Below are positions 17,424-25,780 of a DNA stretch of 64,000 nucleotides, in pieces. Origin of the DNA: Thermococcus henrietii (GTDB lineage: Archaea > Methanobacteriota_B > Thermococci > Thermococcales > Thermococcaceae); assembly GCF_900198835.1 (NCBI RefSeq), contig NZ_LT900021.1, positions 434,001-498,000 of the forward strand, given 5' to 3'. Made by a program: the position numbers and the translations under genes. The notes beneath the pieces were generated by a model that made no database searches, was not told the origin of the DNA, and saw only the letters and a program-made list of their open reading frames with translations. Within the stretch, counting starts at the first letter, position 1; each line of letters opens with the position of its first letter.

Positions 17424-17497
17424 TTACGCCACCGTAAGTAACTTACTGGGGCATAAGTTATAAGGGTTTCGAAAGGGTTATTTGCCTGGGAATATTA
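17422..17497. repeat. Direct repeat copy B, promoter of the AAA ATPase
   Basis: Second copy of the element at 14842-14920. It carries ACTTAC-N6-GTAAGT, the palindrome GTAAGTAACTTAC and ACTTAC-N7-TAAGT, then TCGAAA, GGTTATTT and GGGAATATTA. On the minus strand CCCTTATAACTT is a good BRE/TATA box for the ATPase gene starting at 17423, so the ACTTAC/GTAAGT array lies at its transcription start. On the plus strand it faces only the 3' end of ileS. Confidence 0.75.
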
Positions 17498-17577
17498 GGA
17501 CGCCTGCCTTTGAAAGAAACAAAAATTGCGTGGGGGATTGTTTTTGGTTAGAACGAAAGAGAATAAGAAAGTAAAAA

Positions 17578-20500
17578 TCACCCCACCTTCTCAATCCCTA
17601 TCTTCGCCTGAACCTCGGGCCACTCGACGACGTAGCCCTTCGCCTCGCCGAAGACCACCTCAGTCGCCCTGGTTTCCTTCTTTATGTAGTCGAGGTTCTC
17701 CTCGAGCAGTTCGCGGTTCTCGTCGGTGGTCTCTATGGTGACGGCGATTCTGTCGTTCACGTCCAAATCAAGGCGCTTGCGCATCTCCTGTATCCTTCTG
17801 ACGAACTCCCTGGCGAGGCCTTCGGCGAGGAGCTCCCTGGTGAGGGTCTTGTCCACGAAGACCCTTCCACCCTCGAACTCCTCGCTAACGAAGAAGTCAG
17901 GCAGTTTCTCCTCGACTGTCAGGTGTTCCCTCGTGAGGTGGAATGTCTTTCCTTCGAGTTCAACGTCCATCTCGCCCTTCTCGTAGAGCTCCTTTCCGTG
18001 CTCGTTTATCCACGCTATCACGAGTTTGGCGTCGCCCTTGAACTCCGGACCAACTTTCGCGAAGTTCGGCTTGATGACGAGCTCGCGCTCGACCTTTCCG
18101 ACGACCACTTCTTTGGCGTTGAGTTGGTCGCGCAGGATTCTGTTGAGCCTCTCAACGGCCTTCTTTACTGTCTCGTCCTCGGTCTCGACGATTATCCTCC
18201 TGACCGGGTAGCGGAGCTTTATCTTGGCCCTTTGCCTGGCGCTTGAGCCCGCTTCGACTATCTTCCTTACCGCTTCCATCTCGCGCTCGAGCTCCTCGTC
18301 TATCGCGTTTTCGTCGGGCTTCGGCCAGTCGAGCATGTGGACGCTTTCCACGCCGAGGAACGGCCTGAGCATGTTCTGGTATATCTCCTCGGCTATGTAG
18401 GGCGTGAACGGAGCCATCAGCCTCAGCAGGACGTCGAAGACCTTCCAGACGGTGTAGTAAGAGGCCAGCTTGTCCGGGTCGTCGCCTTCAACCCACATGC
18501 GCTTCCTGATTAGGCGAACGTACCACCTGCTCAGGTCCTCGACGACGAAGTTGTATATCGCTCTCGTCGCTTTCGTCAGCCTGAAGGTCTCTATACCCTC
18601 TTCGACGTCCTTTATGAGCCCGTTGACCCTGCTGAGTATCCACCTGTCCTCCTCGCGGAACGGAAGCTCCTCGGGCTTGAGCTTGGTCGGGTCGAAGTTG
18701 TCGAGGCTCATGTAGGTGGCGCTGAGCACGTAAACGTTCCAGAGTATATTGAGCATTCTCTTGACCTGAGCCAGTCCCTTCCAGCTGAAGCGGAGGTTCT
18801 CCCAGGGGTTGGTTGCCCAGAGCATGTAGAACCTGAACGGGTCCCTTCCCTCCCTCTGGACGACCTCCTCGGGCCTTATGATGTTGCCGAGGCTCTTGCT
18901 CATCTTGTCGCCCTTTTCATCTAGAACGTAGCCGTGCATGGCGACCGCTCTATACGGGACGGTGTCGAAGGCTATCACCGAAGCGGCCTGCTGGGAGTAG
19001 AACCACTTGGTGACCTGGTCTTCGCCCTCGACTATGAAGTCGGCCGGCCAGAGCTTCTCAAAGAGCTCCTTGTTCCTTGGATAGTCGAGCGAAGCCCAGC
19101 TCGCTATACCACTGTCGAACCAGACGTCAACGACGTCCCTGACGCGCTTCATCTCCTTGCCGTTGACCCTTATGATGAAGGCATCGACGTAGGGCCTGTG
19201 CAAGTCTTCTGGGCCAAGCTTCTCCTCTATGACCCTGAGCTTTTCGTTGTAGTCCTCCGGGAGTTCAACGCGCTCGCCGTTAACCTCTATCGCAACGGCG
19301 AGCTTGACAAGCTCCTCAAAGCTTCCAACGACGTATATCTCGCCGTCCTCGCTCTGCCATATCGGAAGCGGTATTCCCCAGTACCTCTGCCTGCTTATGA
19401 CCCAGTCGCCAGAATTGAGAACGCCGTTGTCGTATCTGACCTTCACCCAGTCCGGATACCAGGTGACCTTCTCGTCGTTCTCCTTGATTATCTTGTCCTT
19501 GACTTTACTCACCTTGAGGAACCACTGGTCGGTCGCCCTGAAAATCAGCGGGGTCTTACAGCGCCAGCAGTGCGGGTACTTGTGTTCTATCGTTCCGGCC
19601 TTCACGAGGTAGCCCTTCTCCTTGAGGTGCTCGATTATCTCCGGGTCGGCGTCCTTGACGTAGACGCCCTTCCACCTGCCCTCGGTGTAGCGACCCTGGT
19701 CGTCGACCGGGCTGTAGACAGGCAGACCGTACTTCTGCCCGACCTCGAAGTCCTCCTCACCGTGGCCCGGCGCGGTGTGAACCAGTCCGGTACCGTCCTC
19801 AAGGGTTACATGCTCGCCGAGGATTACGCGGTGCGCCCACTCGTACTTCTCGCGGAACTCCCTCTGCCTCGGATACTCGTCGAGAAGGACGTGGGTATAG
19901 CGAATCCCCTCAAGCTCCTCGCCCTTGAACTCCTCGACCACCTCACCCTTGACCCCAACCTCGCTCAGAACGCGCTCGACGAGGGCCTTCGCGATTATCC
20001 AGTACTCCTCGCCGTTCTCGGTCTCGACCCTAACCCTCGCGTAGTCGTACTCGGGGTGAACGGTAACGGCTAAGTTGGCCGGAAGCGTCCAGGGTGTGGT
20101 AGTCCAGATGAGAAGATACTCTTTCTCCTTTCCTTCAACCGGGAACTTGACGTAGATGCTCGGGTCCTTCCTGACCTTGTACTCACCGCGAACCTCGTGC
20201 TCGGCCAGAGCGGTTTCACAGCGCGGGCACCAGTGCAAAACCCTCTTGTCCTTTTCCAAAAGCCCCTTCTCCCAGGCTTTCTTGAGGGTAAACCAGCCCG
20301 ATTCGATGTACTCGTTCTTTATCGTCATGTAGGGGTTGTCCCAGTCCATCCAGATTCCGAGCATCTTGAACTGCTCGGTCATGACCTTGAGGTTGTTAAG
20401 GGCGAACTCCTTACACTTCTTGATGAAGTTGTCAACGCCTATCTCGGTCTCGATGTCCTTCTTGGTTTTGAGTCCAAGGGCCTGCTCGACCTTGACCTCT

Positions 20501-20778
20501 ATCGGCAGGCCGTGCATGTCGAAGCCCGGCTGTCTGCGAACGTTGTAGCCCTGCATCGTCCTGAAGCGGATTATCATGTCCTTGATTATCTTGTTCCAGG
20601 CCGTTCCAAGGTGTATTGCACCGCTCACGTACGGCGGTCCGTCGAGGAAGTAGTACTTCGGGCCGTTCGCCCTGCTGGCCTTGACCTTCTCGTAGGTGTC
20701 GTTCTCCTTCCAAAAGGCCTCTATCTTCTCCTCCAGCTTGCCTGGGTTGTATTCCCTAAACTCCGGCTCCTTAATCAT
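17578..20778 (-). CDS. ileS: Isoleucyl-tRNA synthetase
   Basis: A complete 1066-residue class Ia synthetase charging tRNA-Ile. The HIGH-like motif is GAIHLGTAWNK near residue 53, the CP1 editing domain spans about 190-400 with TTTPWTLPANLA, the cysteine knuckle HCWRCKTP is near 405, and KMSKS (GDKMSKSLGN) near 600. The anticodon-binding domain and the long archaeal/eukaryal-type C-terminus complete it. The gene stands alone; the 80 bases between its stop and repeat copy B hold nothing recognisable. No sign of truncation. Confidence 0.97.
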   Translation of the reverse strand: MIKEPEFREYNPGKLEEKIEAFWKENDTYEKVKASRANGPKYYFLDGPPYVSGAIHLGTAWNKIIKDMIIRFRTMQGYNVRRQPGFDMHGLPIEVKVEQALGLKTKKDIETEIGVDNFIKKCKEFALNNLKVMTEQFKMLGIWMDWDNPYMTIKNEYIESGWFTLKKAWEKGLLEKDKRVLHWCPRCETALAEHEVRGEYKVRKDPSIYVKFPVEGKEKEYLLIWTTTPWTLPANLAVTVHPEYDYARVRVETENGEEYWIIAKALVERVLSEVGVKGEVVEEFKGEELEGIRYTHVLLDEYPRQREFREKYEWAHRVILGEHVTLEDGTGLVHTAPGHGEEDFEVGQKYGLPVYSPVDDQGRYTEGRWKGVYVKDADPEIIEHLKEKGYLVKAGTIEHKYPHCWRCKTPLIFRATDQWFLKVSKVKDKIIKENDEKVTWYPDWVKVRYDNGVLNSGDWVISRQRYWGIPLPIWQSEDGEIYVVGSFEELVKLAVAIEVNGERVELPEDYNEKLRVIEEKLGPEDLHRPYVDAFIIRVNGKEMKRVRDVVDVWFDSGIASWASLDYPRNKELFEKLWPADFIVEGEDQVTKWFYSQQAASVIAFDTVPYRAVAMHGYVLDEKGDKMSKSLGNIIRPEEVVQREGRDPFRFYMLWATNPWENLRFSWKGLAQVKRMLNILWNVYVLSATYMSLDNFDPTKLKPEELPFREEDRWILSRVNGLIKDVEEGIETFRLTKATRAIYNFVVEDLSRWYVRLIRKRMWVEGDDPDKLASYYTVWKVFDVLLRLMAPFTPYIAEEIYQNMLRPFLGVESVHMLDWPKPDENAIDEELEREMEAVRKIVEAGSSARQRAKIKLRYPVRRIIVETEDETVKKAVERLNRILRDQLNAKEVVVGKVERELVIKPNFAKVGPEFKGDAKLVIAWINEHGKELYEKGEMDVELEGKTFHLTREHLTVEEKLPDFFVSEEFEGGRVFVDKTLTRELLAEGLAREFVRRIQEMRKRLDLDVNDRIAVTIETTDENRELLEENLDYIKKETRATEVVFGEAKGYVVEWPEVQAKIGIEKVG

Positions 20779-20938
20779 CCCAGAACCCTCCAGAAGTGAT
20801 AGTTAAGGCTAACCCAGAAGAGGGCTCAAGCCTCGAAACGGGCGGAGCGAAGGATAAAACACTCCCCCCTCATGGGTATCGGGGCAGAGTTGGGAAGTTA
20901 GCTTATAAGGTTTTCTGCCAAGCCGTTTCGGTGGTGGC

Positions 20939-21481
20939 ATGAGAATCGCGGTCGGCTCTACCAATCCGACGAAGGTTAAGGCCGTTGAGAACGTGATGCA
21001 GAGGATTTACGGCGACGTTGATGTGGTCGGCGTTGAAGTTGACAGCGGGGTTTCAGACCAGCCGATTGGAATCGAGGAGATAGCGAGGGGTGCTATAAAC
21101 AGGGCGAAGAGGGCTTTGGAGAAGACCAACGCTGACCTTGGCGTCGGAATTGAGGCCGGAATCTACCCCTTCCCCGGGACGCTGACGGGCTACCTCGACG
21201 TTCAGGTCTGCGCAGTTGTTAGTCCCGACGGGAGGATAACGATAGGCCACAGCCCTGGCTTTGAGTATCCGCCTGTTGTAATCAAGAGAATCATTAAAGA
21301 GGGAGTTGAGGCAGGCGTGGCGATGGGCGAGCTCGTCAGAGACCCAGAACTCAAGAGGAAGGTCGGCGCGATAGGCGTTCTCAGCAAAGGATTGCTCACG
21401 AGAACCGAGCTCAACGAGATTGCAGTCCTGATGGCGATGATACCGAGACTGAATCAGGAGCTGTTCTTCGGGAGAAAATGA
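20939..21481 (+). CDS. Inosine/xanthosine triphosphatase (YjjX/DUF84 family)
   Basis: A 180-residue enzyme of the YjjX family that hydrolyses non-canonical purine triphosphates (ITP, XTP), keeping deaminated purines out of nucleic acids. Recognisable are [16 protein letters not shown] at the N-terminus, SGVSDQPIG near residue 40, the [12 protein letters not shown] helix and [12 protein letters not shown] near residue 70, and a terminal [14 protein letters not shown]. Length matches the family. GGTGG lies upstream of ATG 20939. It is likely monocistronic. Confidence 0.92.
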   Translation: MRIAVGSTNPTKVKAVENVMQRIYGDVDVVGVEVDSGVSDQPIGIEEIARGAINRAKRALEKTNADLGVGIEAGIYPFPGTLTGYLDVQVCAVVSPDGRITIGHSPGFEYPPVVIKRIIKEGVEAGVAMGELVRDPELKRKVGAIGVLSKGLLTRTELNEIAVLMAMIPRLNQELFFGRK

Positions 21482-21487
21482 GGCTGT

Positions 21488-21541
21488 GCCCTCCCCGACC
21501 GTCCCCCGGTCACCCCTCCCGGAGGCGTGAGAGGGGAGGGC
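21488..21541. other. GC-rich nested inverted repeat, possible structured RNA or terminator
   Basis: GCCCTCCCC (21488-21496) pairs with GGGGAGGGC (21533-21541). Inside lie two smaller hairpins: GACCG/CGGTC (21497-21501 with 21507-21511) and CCTC/GAGG around 21515-21525. Together they would form a three-way junction in RNA. It begins seven bases after the YjjX-family stop codon. No sRNA family is recognised. Confidence 0.5.
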
Positions 21542-21650
21542 GGTTAAGGTTAGGCCGGTGAGAATTTTAAGCTTTTGCGGAACTCACGTGCAAACATTGC
21601 CAACGGTAGGGTTTTATAATCCGTCGCGGATAAAAAGAATGGGGAGAGTT

Positions 21651-21992
21651 ATGGCGTCTGATGTGAGGGCGATTGAGTTAATGCTTAAGACCGACGAAGA
21701 GGCCAGGCGTTCGGTCAGTGAATGGATTGTCCAGCTCGCGAGGAAAATTCATGAGAAGCCTGAGGACATAGTGTGGTTTTTTGAGATGAAACGACTGATG
21801 AAGGAAGTTGAAAGGCTGGCCACTACCGTTACTGATGAAGAGCTTGAAAAGTGGGAGATAGAAATGGAAGAAGAACTGAGAAACTCTGAACCAGTAGAGC
21901 AGAGTCTTGAGACGTTGATGGAGATTGGCGAGAAGAGTTTTAGGAAGTTCAAGCGCATCGAGGCAAAGCTGAAGGGGCTGGGGGGCATTTGA
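21651..21992 (+). CDS. Small helical protein of unknown function
   Basis: A 113-residue, strongly charged, helix-rich protein with no recognised family. The sequence alternates acidic and basic helices (KTDEEARRSVSEWIVQLARK, then EKWEIEMEEELRNS) and may form a coiled coil or a partner-binding bundle. ATG 21651 is chosen because GGGGAG lies five bases upstream and a TATA-like GTTTTATAAT is at 21610-21619; upstream ATGs in the frame precede the promoter. The last 35 bases before the next convergent gene contain nothing else. Confidence 0.6.
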   Translation: MASDVRAIELMLKTDEEARRSVSEWIVQLARKIHEKPEDIVWFFEMKRLMKEVERLATTVTDEELEKWEIEMEEELRNSEPVEQSLETLMEIGEKSFRKFKRIEAKLKGLGGI

Positions 21993-22027
21993 TAACCTAT
22001 TAAAAATGGAAGTTTGTAAGAGAAGCC

Positions 22028-22411
22028 TTACGATGAAGCTTTCTCCTCGACCTGCCTCTCCTCCTCGGGCTCGCCCTTTCTCCTGCTCTCGTTCTTGATG
22101 ACCTGTATCACGTAGTCTATGAACTTTCTGACCTCCTCAAGCTCCTCCTCTGGGATGTCCTGAATCTTCTTGTTCTTGCTCTTGTAGGTGAGCAGTTTGA
22201 GGAGCGCGAGCCTTCCAAGGGCCGTCCTCGTGCTTATCTCCCCGTTCTTCCAGTCGCGCCATATGGCGTTCGCTATGCCGTAGAACTCGGGGATGCTGTC
22301 GAGTCCCGGGTCTCCAACGTCTATGACCTCCTTTCCAAGGTACTTGTAGCGCTTCTCCTTCTCCTCCTTTGATAACTCCTTGGTGCGGTCCTTTATGTAC
22401 TCGTGCACCAT
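22028..22411 (-). CDS. Hypothetical soluble protein
   Basis: A 127-residue protein, not recognised. It has a basic, helical N-terminus (VHEYIKDRTKELSKEEKEKR), a central segment with IPEFYGIANAIWRDWKNGEI, another helix ALGRLALLKLLTYKSKN, and a charged tail rich in Glu and Arg. The start is ATG 22411, six bases after GGAGGTGA; the ATG at 22417 touches that site and is rejected. It is convergent with the helical protein on the left and lies close downstream of the EamA permease gene's end on the same strand. Confidence 0.65.
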   Translation of the reverse strand: MVHEYIKDRTKELSKEEKEKRYKYLGKEVIDVGDPGLDSIPEFYGIANAIWRDWKNGEISTRTALGRLALLKLLTYKSKNKKIQDIPEEELEEVRKFIDYVIQVIKNESRRKGEPEEERQVEEKASS

Positions 22412-22461
22412 GACCATCACCTCCGCTTTAAGAATAGGTGGAAGTTTTTATTAACCTTTCG

Positions 22462-23289
22462 TTAGTTTTTCCTTATCTCGTTCCAAACGCCTGCCATTAT
22501 GAGGAACGCGCCCGCCAGGGCCCTCCTCGTGAACCTCTCGCCGAGGAGGACGAAGGCCGACAGAGAACCGAAGATTGGTTCCATCGAATAGATGAGAGCC
22601 GCCTTGTATGCTGTCGTGTGCTTCTGGTACTTGACCTGAAGGGTGAAAGCCACAACCGTTCCGAAGACGGCCGTATAGAGCAGTCCGAGCCAGGGGAGCA
22701 GCTCCCTCGGAAAAACCTTGGGCTCGAACGCCAGAGCGAAGATTAAGGAAAAGACGAAGTTCCAGAAAATCTGCCAGAAGGCCAGGCTGAGGTAGTCCTT
22801 CTCGCCGAAGCGCTGGACGAGGACTATCTGAAATGCAAAGCTAACCGCGCAGAGGGCCGTTAGGAGGTCGCCGTAGCCGATGCTCGAGCTTGCCCCTGAG
22901 ATGAGGTACAGCCCGGTAAGGGCGATGGCGAGCGACAGAACGTCTCTCGCTTTTACCCTTTCCCCGAGGAGGAAGTAGGCTATGAAGGGTGTGAACACGA
23001 CGTAGAGAGACGTTATGAAGGCCGAGTTCGACGCGGTGGTGTACTTGAGGCCGACAATCTGGAAGCCGTGGCCAAAGAATAGTGTAAGCCCGAGGAGGAA
23101 GCCCTCGCGCAGAGTTTCCTTCCTGAGAACCTTCGAGCGGAAGAGGATTAGCATTAGAAGCGACGCGATACCGAAGCGATAAGCCAAGAAGAGAATCGGC
23201 GGAAGGTAGTCCAGACTGACCTTCATCGCCGGAAAGGTGAGGCCCCACATGGCGGTTATCGTGAGAAGTATGAGTTCGGCCCTCTTCAT
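22462..23289 (-). CDS. EamA/DMT-family permease
   Basis: A 275-residue drug/metabolite transporter superfamily protein with ten predicted helices in two EamA repeats. The first repeat starts LILLTITAMWGLTFPAMKVS and the second includes IYSMEPIFGSLSAFVLLGE, the usual motif before the last two helices. These proteins export or import small metabolites; substrate unknown. ATG 23289 has no ribosome site and lies about 24 bases after a TATA-like CTTTTTAAATT on the minus strand, consistent with a leaderless transcript. Confidence 0.9.
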   Translation of the reverse strand: MKRAELILLTITAMWGLTFPAMKVSLDYLPPILFLAYRFGIASLLMLILFRSKVLRKETLREGFLLGLTLFFGHGFQIVGLKYTTASNSAFITSLYVVFTPFIAYFLLGERVKARDVLSLAIALTGLYLISGASSSIGYGDLLTALCAVSFAFQIVLVQRFGEKDYLSLAFWQIFWNFVFSLIFALAFEPKVFPRELLPWLGLLYTAVFGTVVAFTLQVKYQKHTTAYKAALIYSMEPIFGSLSAFVLLGERFTRRALAGAFLIMAGVWNEIRKN

Positions 23290-23319
23290 CGAGCCGAGTT
23301 GCTACCGGAATTTAAAAAG

Positions 23320-23628
23320 CTACTCCCCGGGTCCATTGATGCAGGACATGTTCATTGAAAGGAGCATCTCCACGTAACCGCTTTCGAGGTTCTCGCGGAT
23401 TTTACCGGCCAGCTCTCTGAGCTCCTCCTCTTCAAGCGGTTTCTTCGTTTTCAGCCACTTTATCAGCCCGTCCCTCTTGTCGAGGATTACGACGTCTCCT
23501 TCGGTGATGAGCGGGACGTAGTTCATCTTTATTCCGTAAAGCTCCTCCGCGAAGGCCAGCTTCGCCCTCAGCAGTTCGAGGTAGTTGGCCAGCTCCTCCC
23601 CAAGGAGTTCCCTCAAGAGCCTTTTCAT
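23320..23628 (-). CDS. Hypothetical 102-residue protein
   Basis: Small soluble protein, family not recognised. It has a helical N-terminus (RLLRELLGEELANYLELLRA), a beta section (YVPLITEGDVVILDKRDGLI) and a helical C-terminus with two methionine-rich turns (MLLSMNMSC). GGTGGGAGA directly precedes ATG 23628. The upstream side is shared with the divergent GH57 gene, so expression of the two could be linked. Confidence 0.65.
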   Translation of the reverse strand: MKRLLRELLGEELANYLELLRAKLAFAEELYGIKMNYVPLITEGDVVILDKRDGLIKWLKTKKPLEEEELRELAGKIRENLESGYVEMLLSMNMSCINGPGE

Positions 23629-23713
23629 TCTCCCACCACATGTGCTTTGCTGGACAGCTTTATTAACCTATCGGGCAGATATGGGTAGGAAAAGGCGATA
23701 AGGGTTGAGGACG

Positions 23714-23730
23714 TATCACTATCGGTGAGA
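23714..23730 (+). promoter_or_regulatory. Candidate TrmBL1/Tgr operator (TGM) before the GH57 gene
   Basis: TATCAC at 23714-23719, five bases, then GTGAGA at 23725-23730 matches the Thermococcales glycolytic motif TATCAC-N5-GTGATA at 11 of 12 positions. It overlaps the ribosome site of the GH57 gene and lies downstream of a likely TATA (CTTTATTAA near 23656-23664). A site downstream of the TATA box is the repressive arrangement for Tgr. Confidence 0.65.
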
Positions 23731-23732
23731 CC

Positions 23733-25460
23733 ATGTTCATGAAGTACGCCCACCACTTTCACGCCTACCAGCCGGGCGACATAGTTTACGTTGAGGACGG
23801 CGACGGCTCCGGGCCGATAGAGTACGAGGAGCGGAAAAGCCCGGTCGCGATTAGAATCGGCGATGAGGACGTTAGGGGCGAGAACTGGACACGGGCGATG
23901 CTCTACTCCTATGAGCGGATTTCCGATGTTCTCTCAAGGCTCAGGGGAGTCAGCGTCGATATCGAGCCCTTCACGTTCCTCATGCTCCTTAAGTACAGGA
24001 GGAATGTCTTTGAAGATGCCGTTGAGCTTCTTAAGAACCTTGACGCCGTTCCGACGGTTCCCTTCCACCCGATAATGCCCCACCTCGACGAGTTTGAGCA
24101 GAGAATCCTTGCAAGGGTTTCCTTTGACTTCTACGCCCCTCTGATTGGCGACAAAAGCGTCATCGGCTACTGGCTTCCGGAAGCCGTGATAACGAGAAGG
24201 ACCGTTCAGCTCATTGAATCCCTCACTGATAGGAAGCTCGTCTTCCTGCTCGATGAAAGACAGCTACTCTACGACTTCCCGCAGGCGAAGTATTCGTGCA
24301 ACCGCTACTCCAACTCCTTCGTCTTCGGTCGTGAGTGGGGCCTGAGCGACGCCTTCGCCTTCAACATCCTTGATGTCCAAGGGCTGGTGAGCGAGACACT
24401 CTCTCGGAGGGACGACTACAAGGAGAACCTAGGCGTTCCCTACCTGGTCTTCACCGCGAGCGACCTCGAGAGCCTGCTCGGAAATCCTGCACAGCTCGAG
24501 CGCTTCGTTGCCTGGATGGAGGGCCTTGAGAGAAACGGAGTTGAACGGATTTCGGCGCCTTCCTTCGTCTGGAAGAAGCTCTCCGGCGAATTCAAGCGCC
24601 TCAAGGGCGAGTGCTCCTTCGAGATGCCCGTCAAAGAGTTCTCCAGCTGGAGCGACTACCTCGACCTGAGCCTTGACGGCAAGACGAGCGACTCGCGCTG
24701 GCTCGGTTACCGAAGGGCCGATGGAAGGGTCTTCGCGAGGGAAATAAACGGAAGAAAAATCTCCCAGCTCTGGAAGGTAGCCTTCACGCGCCTTTTCGGC
24801 GAGCTCAACAGGACGGTGAGGCTCGGCGTTTTAAAGGGTCTGAAAGAGCTTAACGCCGACCCCGAGGAGTTCCTGGTCAGGTATGCGCGGGTCTTCTTCA
24901 GGGATTACTACGACTACTTCGGCCTGAGCACGTCTCTCAACTACGTCCTCGAGCCTGCCGACGGCGATATGGACGCCCTACCGCTCGGCAGAGCATACTA
25001 CCTCATGCTCCTCGCCAACCACTCCTGCCCGCGCTTCTGGGAGAACCTCGACACCCGCGTTGCCTTCTCCAACGTCTCGGTCATGGCGAAGGCTCTGATT
25101 GAGCTGATGAAGTATTTCGAGGGAAGCGAGCTTCAGTCGCTCTTTATCGGGGCGTATCTCAAGATGCTCCGCTTTGAGGACCTCTACCACGTATGGAACC
25201 TTTCCGCGATGCCGTCAATCGAGGGCTGGGAGACGGGTGAAGAGGCCTGGCGCGAGGCTTTGAAGCCCGAGGTTCCAACGAGCGGCTACAACGTCGTGAC
25301 GAGAGCCGCGCTCTACGTAGGAAAACGTGACCTCTGGGGCGACCTGAGAAGCCTCATTGAAGGCTACAACCTCGAGTGGGCAACCGCGGACACCGGCCAC
25401 ATCCCCGGCGAAAGGCACGGCCTTTGGGAGAACTCGGAGTACTGCGAACACCGGGGGTAG
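23733..25460 (+). CDS. Glycoside hydrolase family 57 protein
   Basis: A 575-residue GH57 enzyme, a family of heat-stable amylases, amylopullulanases, 4-alpha-glucanotransferases and branching enzymes. The N-terminal HFHAYQPGD is the first GH57 motif, GYWLPEAV near residue 145 the third (region of the glutamate nucleophile in the family), and FTASDLE near 243 the probable fourth with its acid aspartate. The helical C-terminal part is long. ATG 23733 is chosen for spacing from GGTG; ATG 23739 is possible. The overlapping TrmBL1-type operator suggests induction by malto-oligosaccharides. No signal peptide, so cytoplasmic. Confidence 0.87.
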   Translation: MFMKYAHHFHAYQPGDIVYVEDGDGSGPIEYEERKSPVAIRIGDEDVRGENWTRAMLYSYERISDVLSRLRGVSVDIEPFTFLMLLKYRRNVFEDAVELLKNLDAVPTVPFHPIMPHLDEFEQRILARVSFDFYAPLIGDKSVIGYWLPEAVITRRTVQLIESLTDRKLVFLLDERQLLYDFPQAKYSCNRYSNSFVFGREWGLSDAFAFNILDVQGLVSETLSRRDDYKENLGVPYLVFTASDLESLLGNPAQLERFVAWMEGLERNGVERISAPSFVWKKLSGEFKRLKGECSFEMPVKEFSSWSDYLDLSLDGKTSDSRWLGYRRADGRVFAREINGRKISQLWKVAFTRLFGELNRTVRLGVLKGLKELNADPEEFLVRYARVFFRDYYDYFGLSTSLNYVLEPADGDMDALPLGRAYYLMLLANHSCPRFWENLDTRVAFSNVSVMAKALIELMKYFEGSELQSLFIGAYLKMLRFEDLYHVWNLSAMPSIEGWETGEEAWREALKPEVPTSGYNVVTRAALYVGKRDLWGDLRSLIEGYNLEWATADTGHIPGERHGLWENSEYCEHRG

Positions 25461-25561
25461 TTTCCTAATTTTATCCCTTGAAACGCGGTCTTGGCCATTA
25501 TAACCAACCAGAACGGTAGGTTTATATTTTGTCTTCCCTAACTTCGTAACTGGTGGTTCCA

Positions 25562-25780
25562 ATGAAATCCGAAGAAAAGGTCGAGTTTGGGGAGTCTCAT
25601 CTACTCGAATGCCTACTCAAGGGCATTGACTGCAGAAGGTGCATGGAGCTCAAGCGGGCGCTTGAGGGTATACGGGAGAAGGTTCAAGGTCGAGAGCTCC
25701 TTTTACTCCTTGAGATTCCACTTCTCCTTGCTCAGGAAGAGATAAGCCTCACGCTCAAGCTCCTTGGGAACGTAATTTAG
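25562..25780 (+). CDS. Small CxxC protein, 3' end antisense to cca
   Basis: A 72-residue reading frame with its own promoter (GTTTATATTTT near 25518-25528) and ribosome site (GGTGG five bases before ATG 25562). The first 45 residues are charged with a CRRC pair (GIDCRRCMELKRALEG). The last 26 residues (RELLLLLEIPLLLAQEEIS and onwards) are translated from the strand opposite the end of cca, and their leucine-rich character is what that antisense gives. I read it as a real gene whose original 3' end was lost or altered; no family recognised. Confidence 0.5.
   Translation: MKSEEKVEFGESHLLECLLKGIDCRRCMELKRALEGIREKVQGRELLLLLEIPLLLAQEEISLTLKLLGNVI

Noticed and set aside
18934-20073. Long open frame of 379 codons on the plus strand
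   Set aside because: It lies wholly opposite the catalytic part of ileS, has no ribosome site and its composition is that of an antisense shadow.
20782-20800. TATCAC half-site upstream of ileS
   Set aside because: No matching second half; a glycolytic site there would also make little sense.
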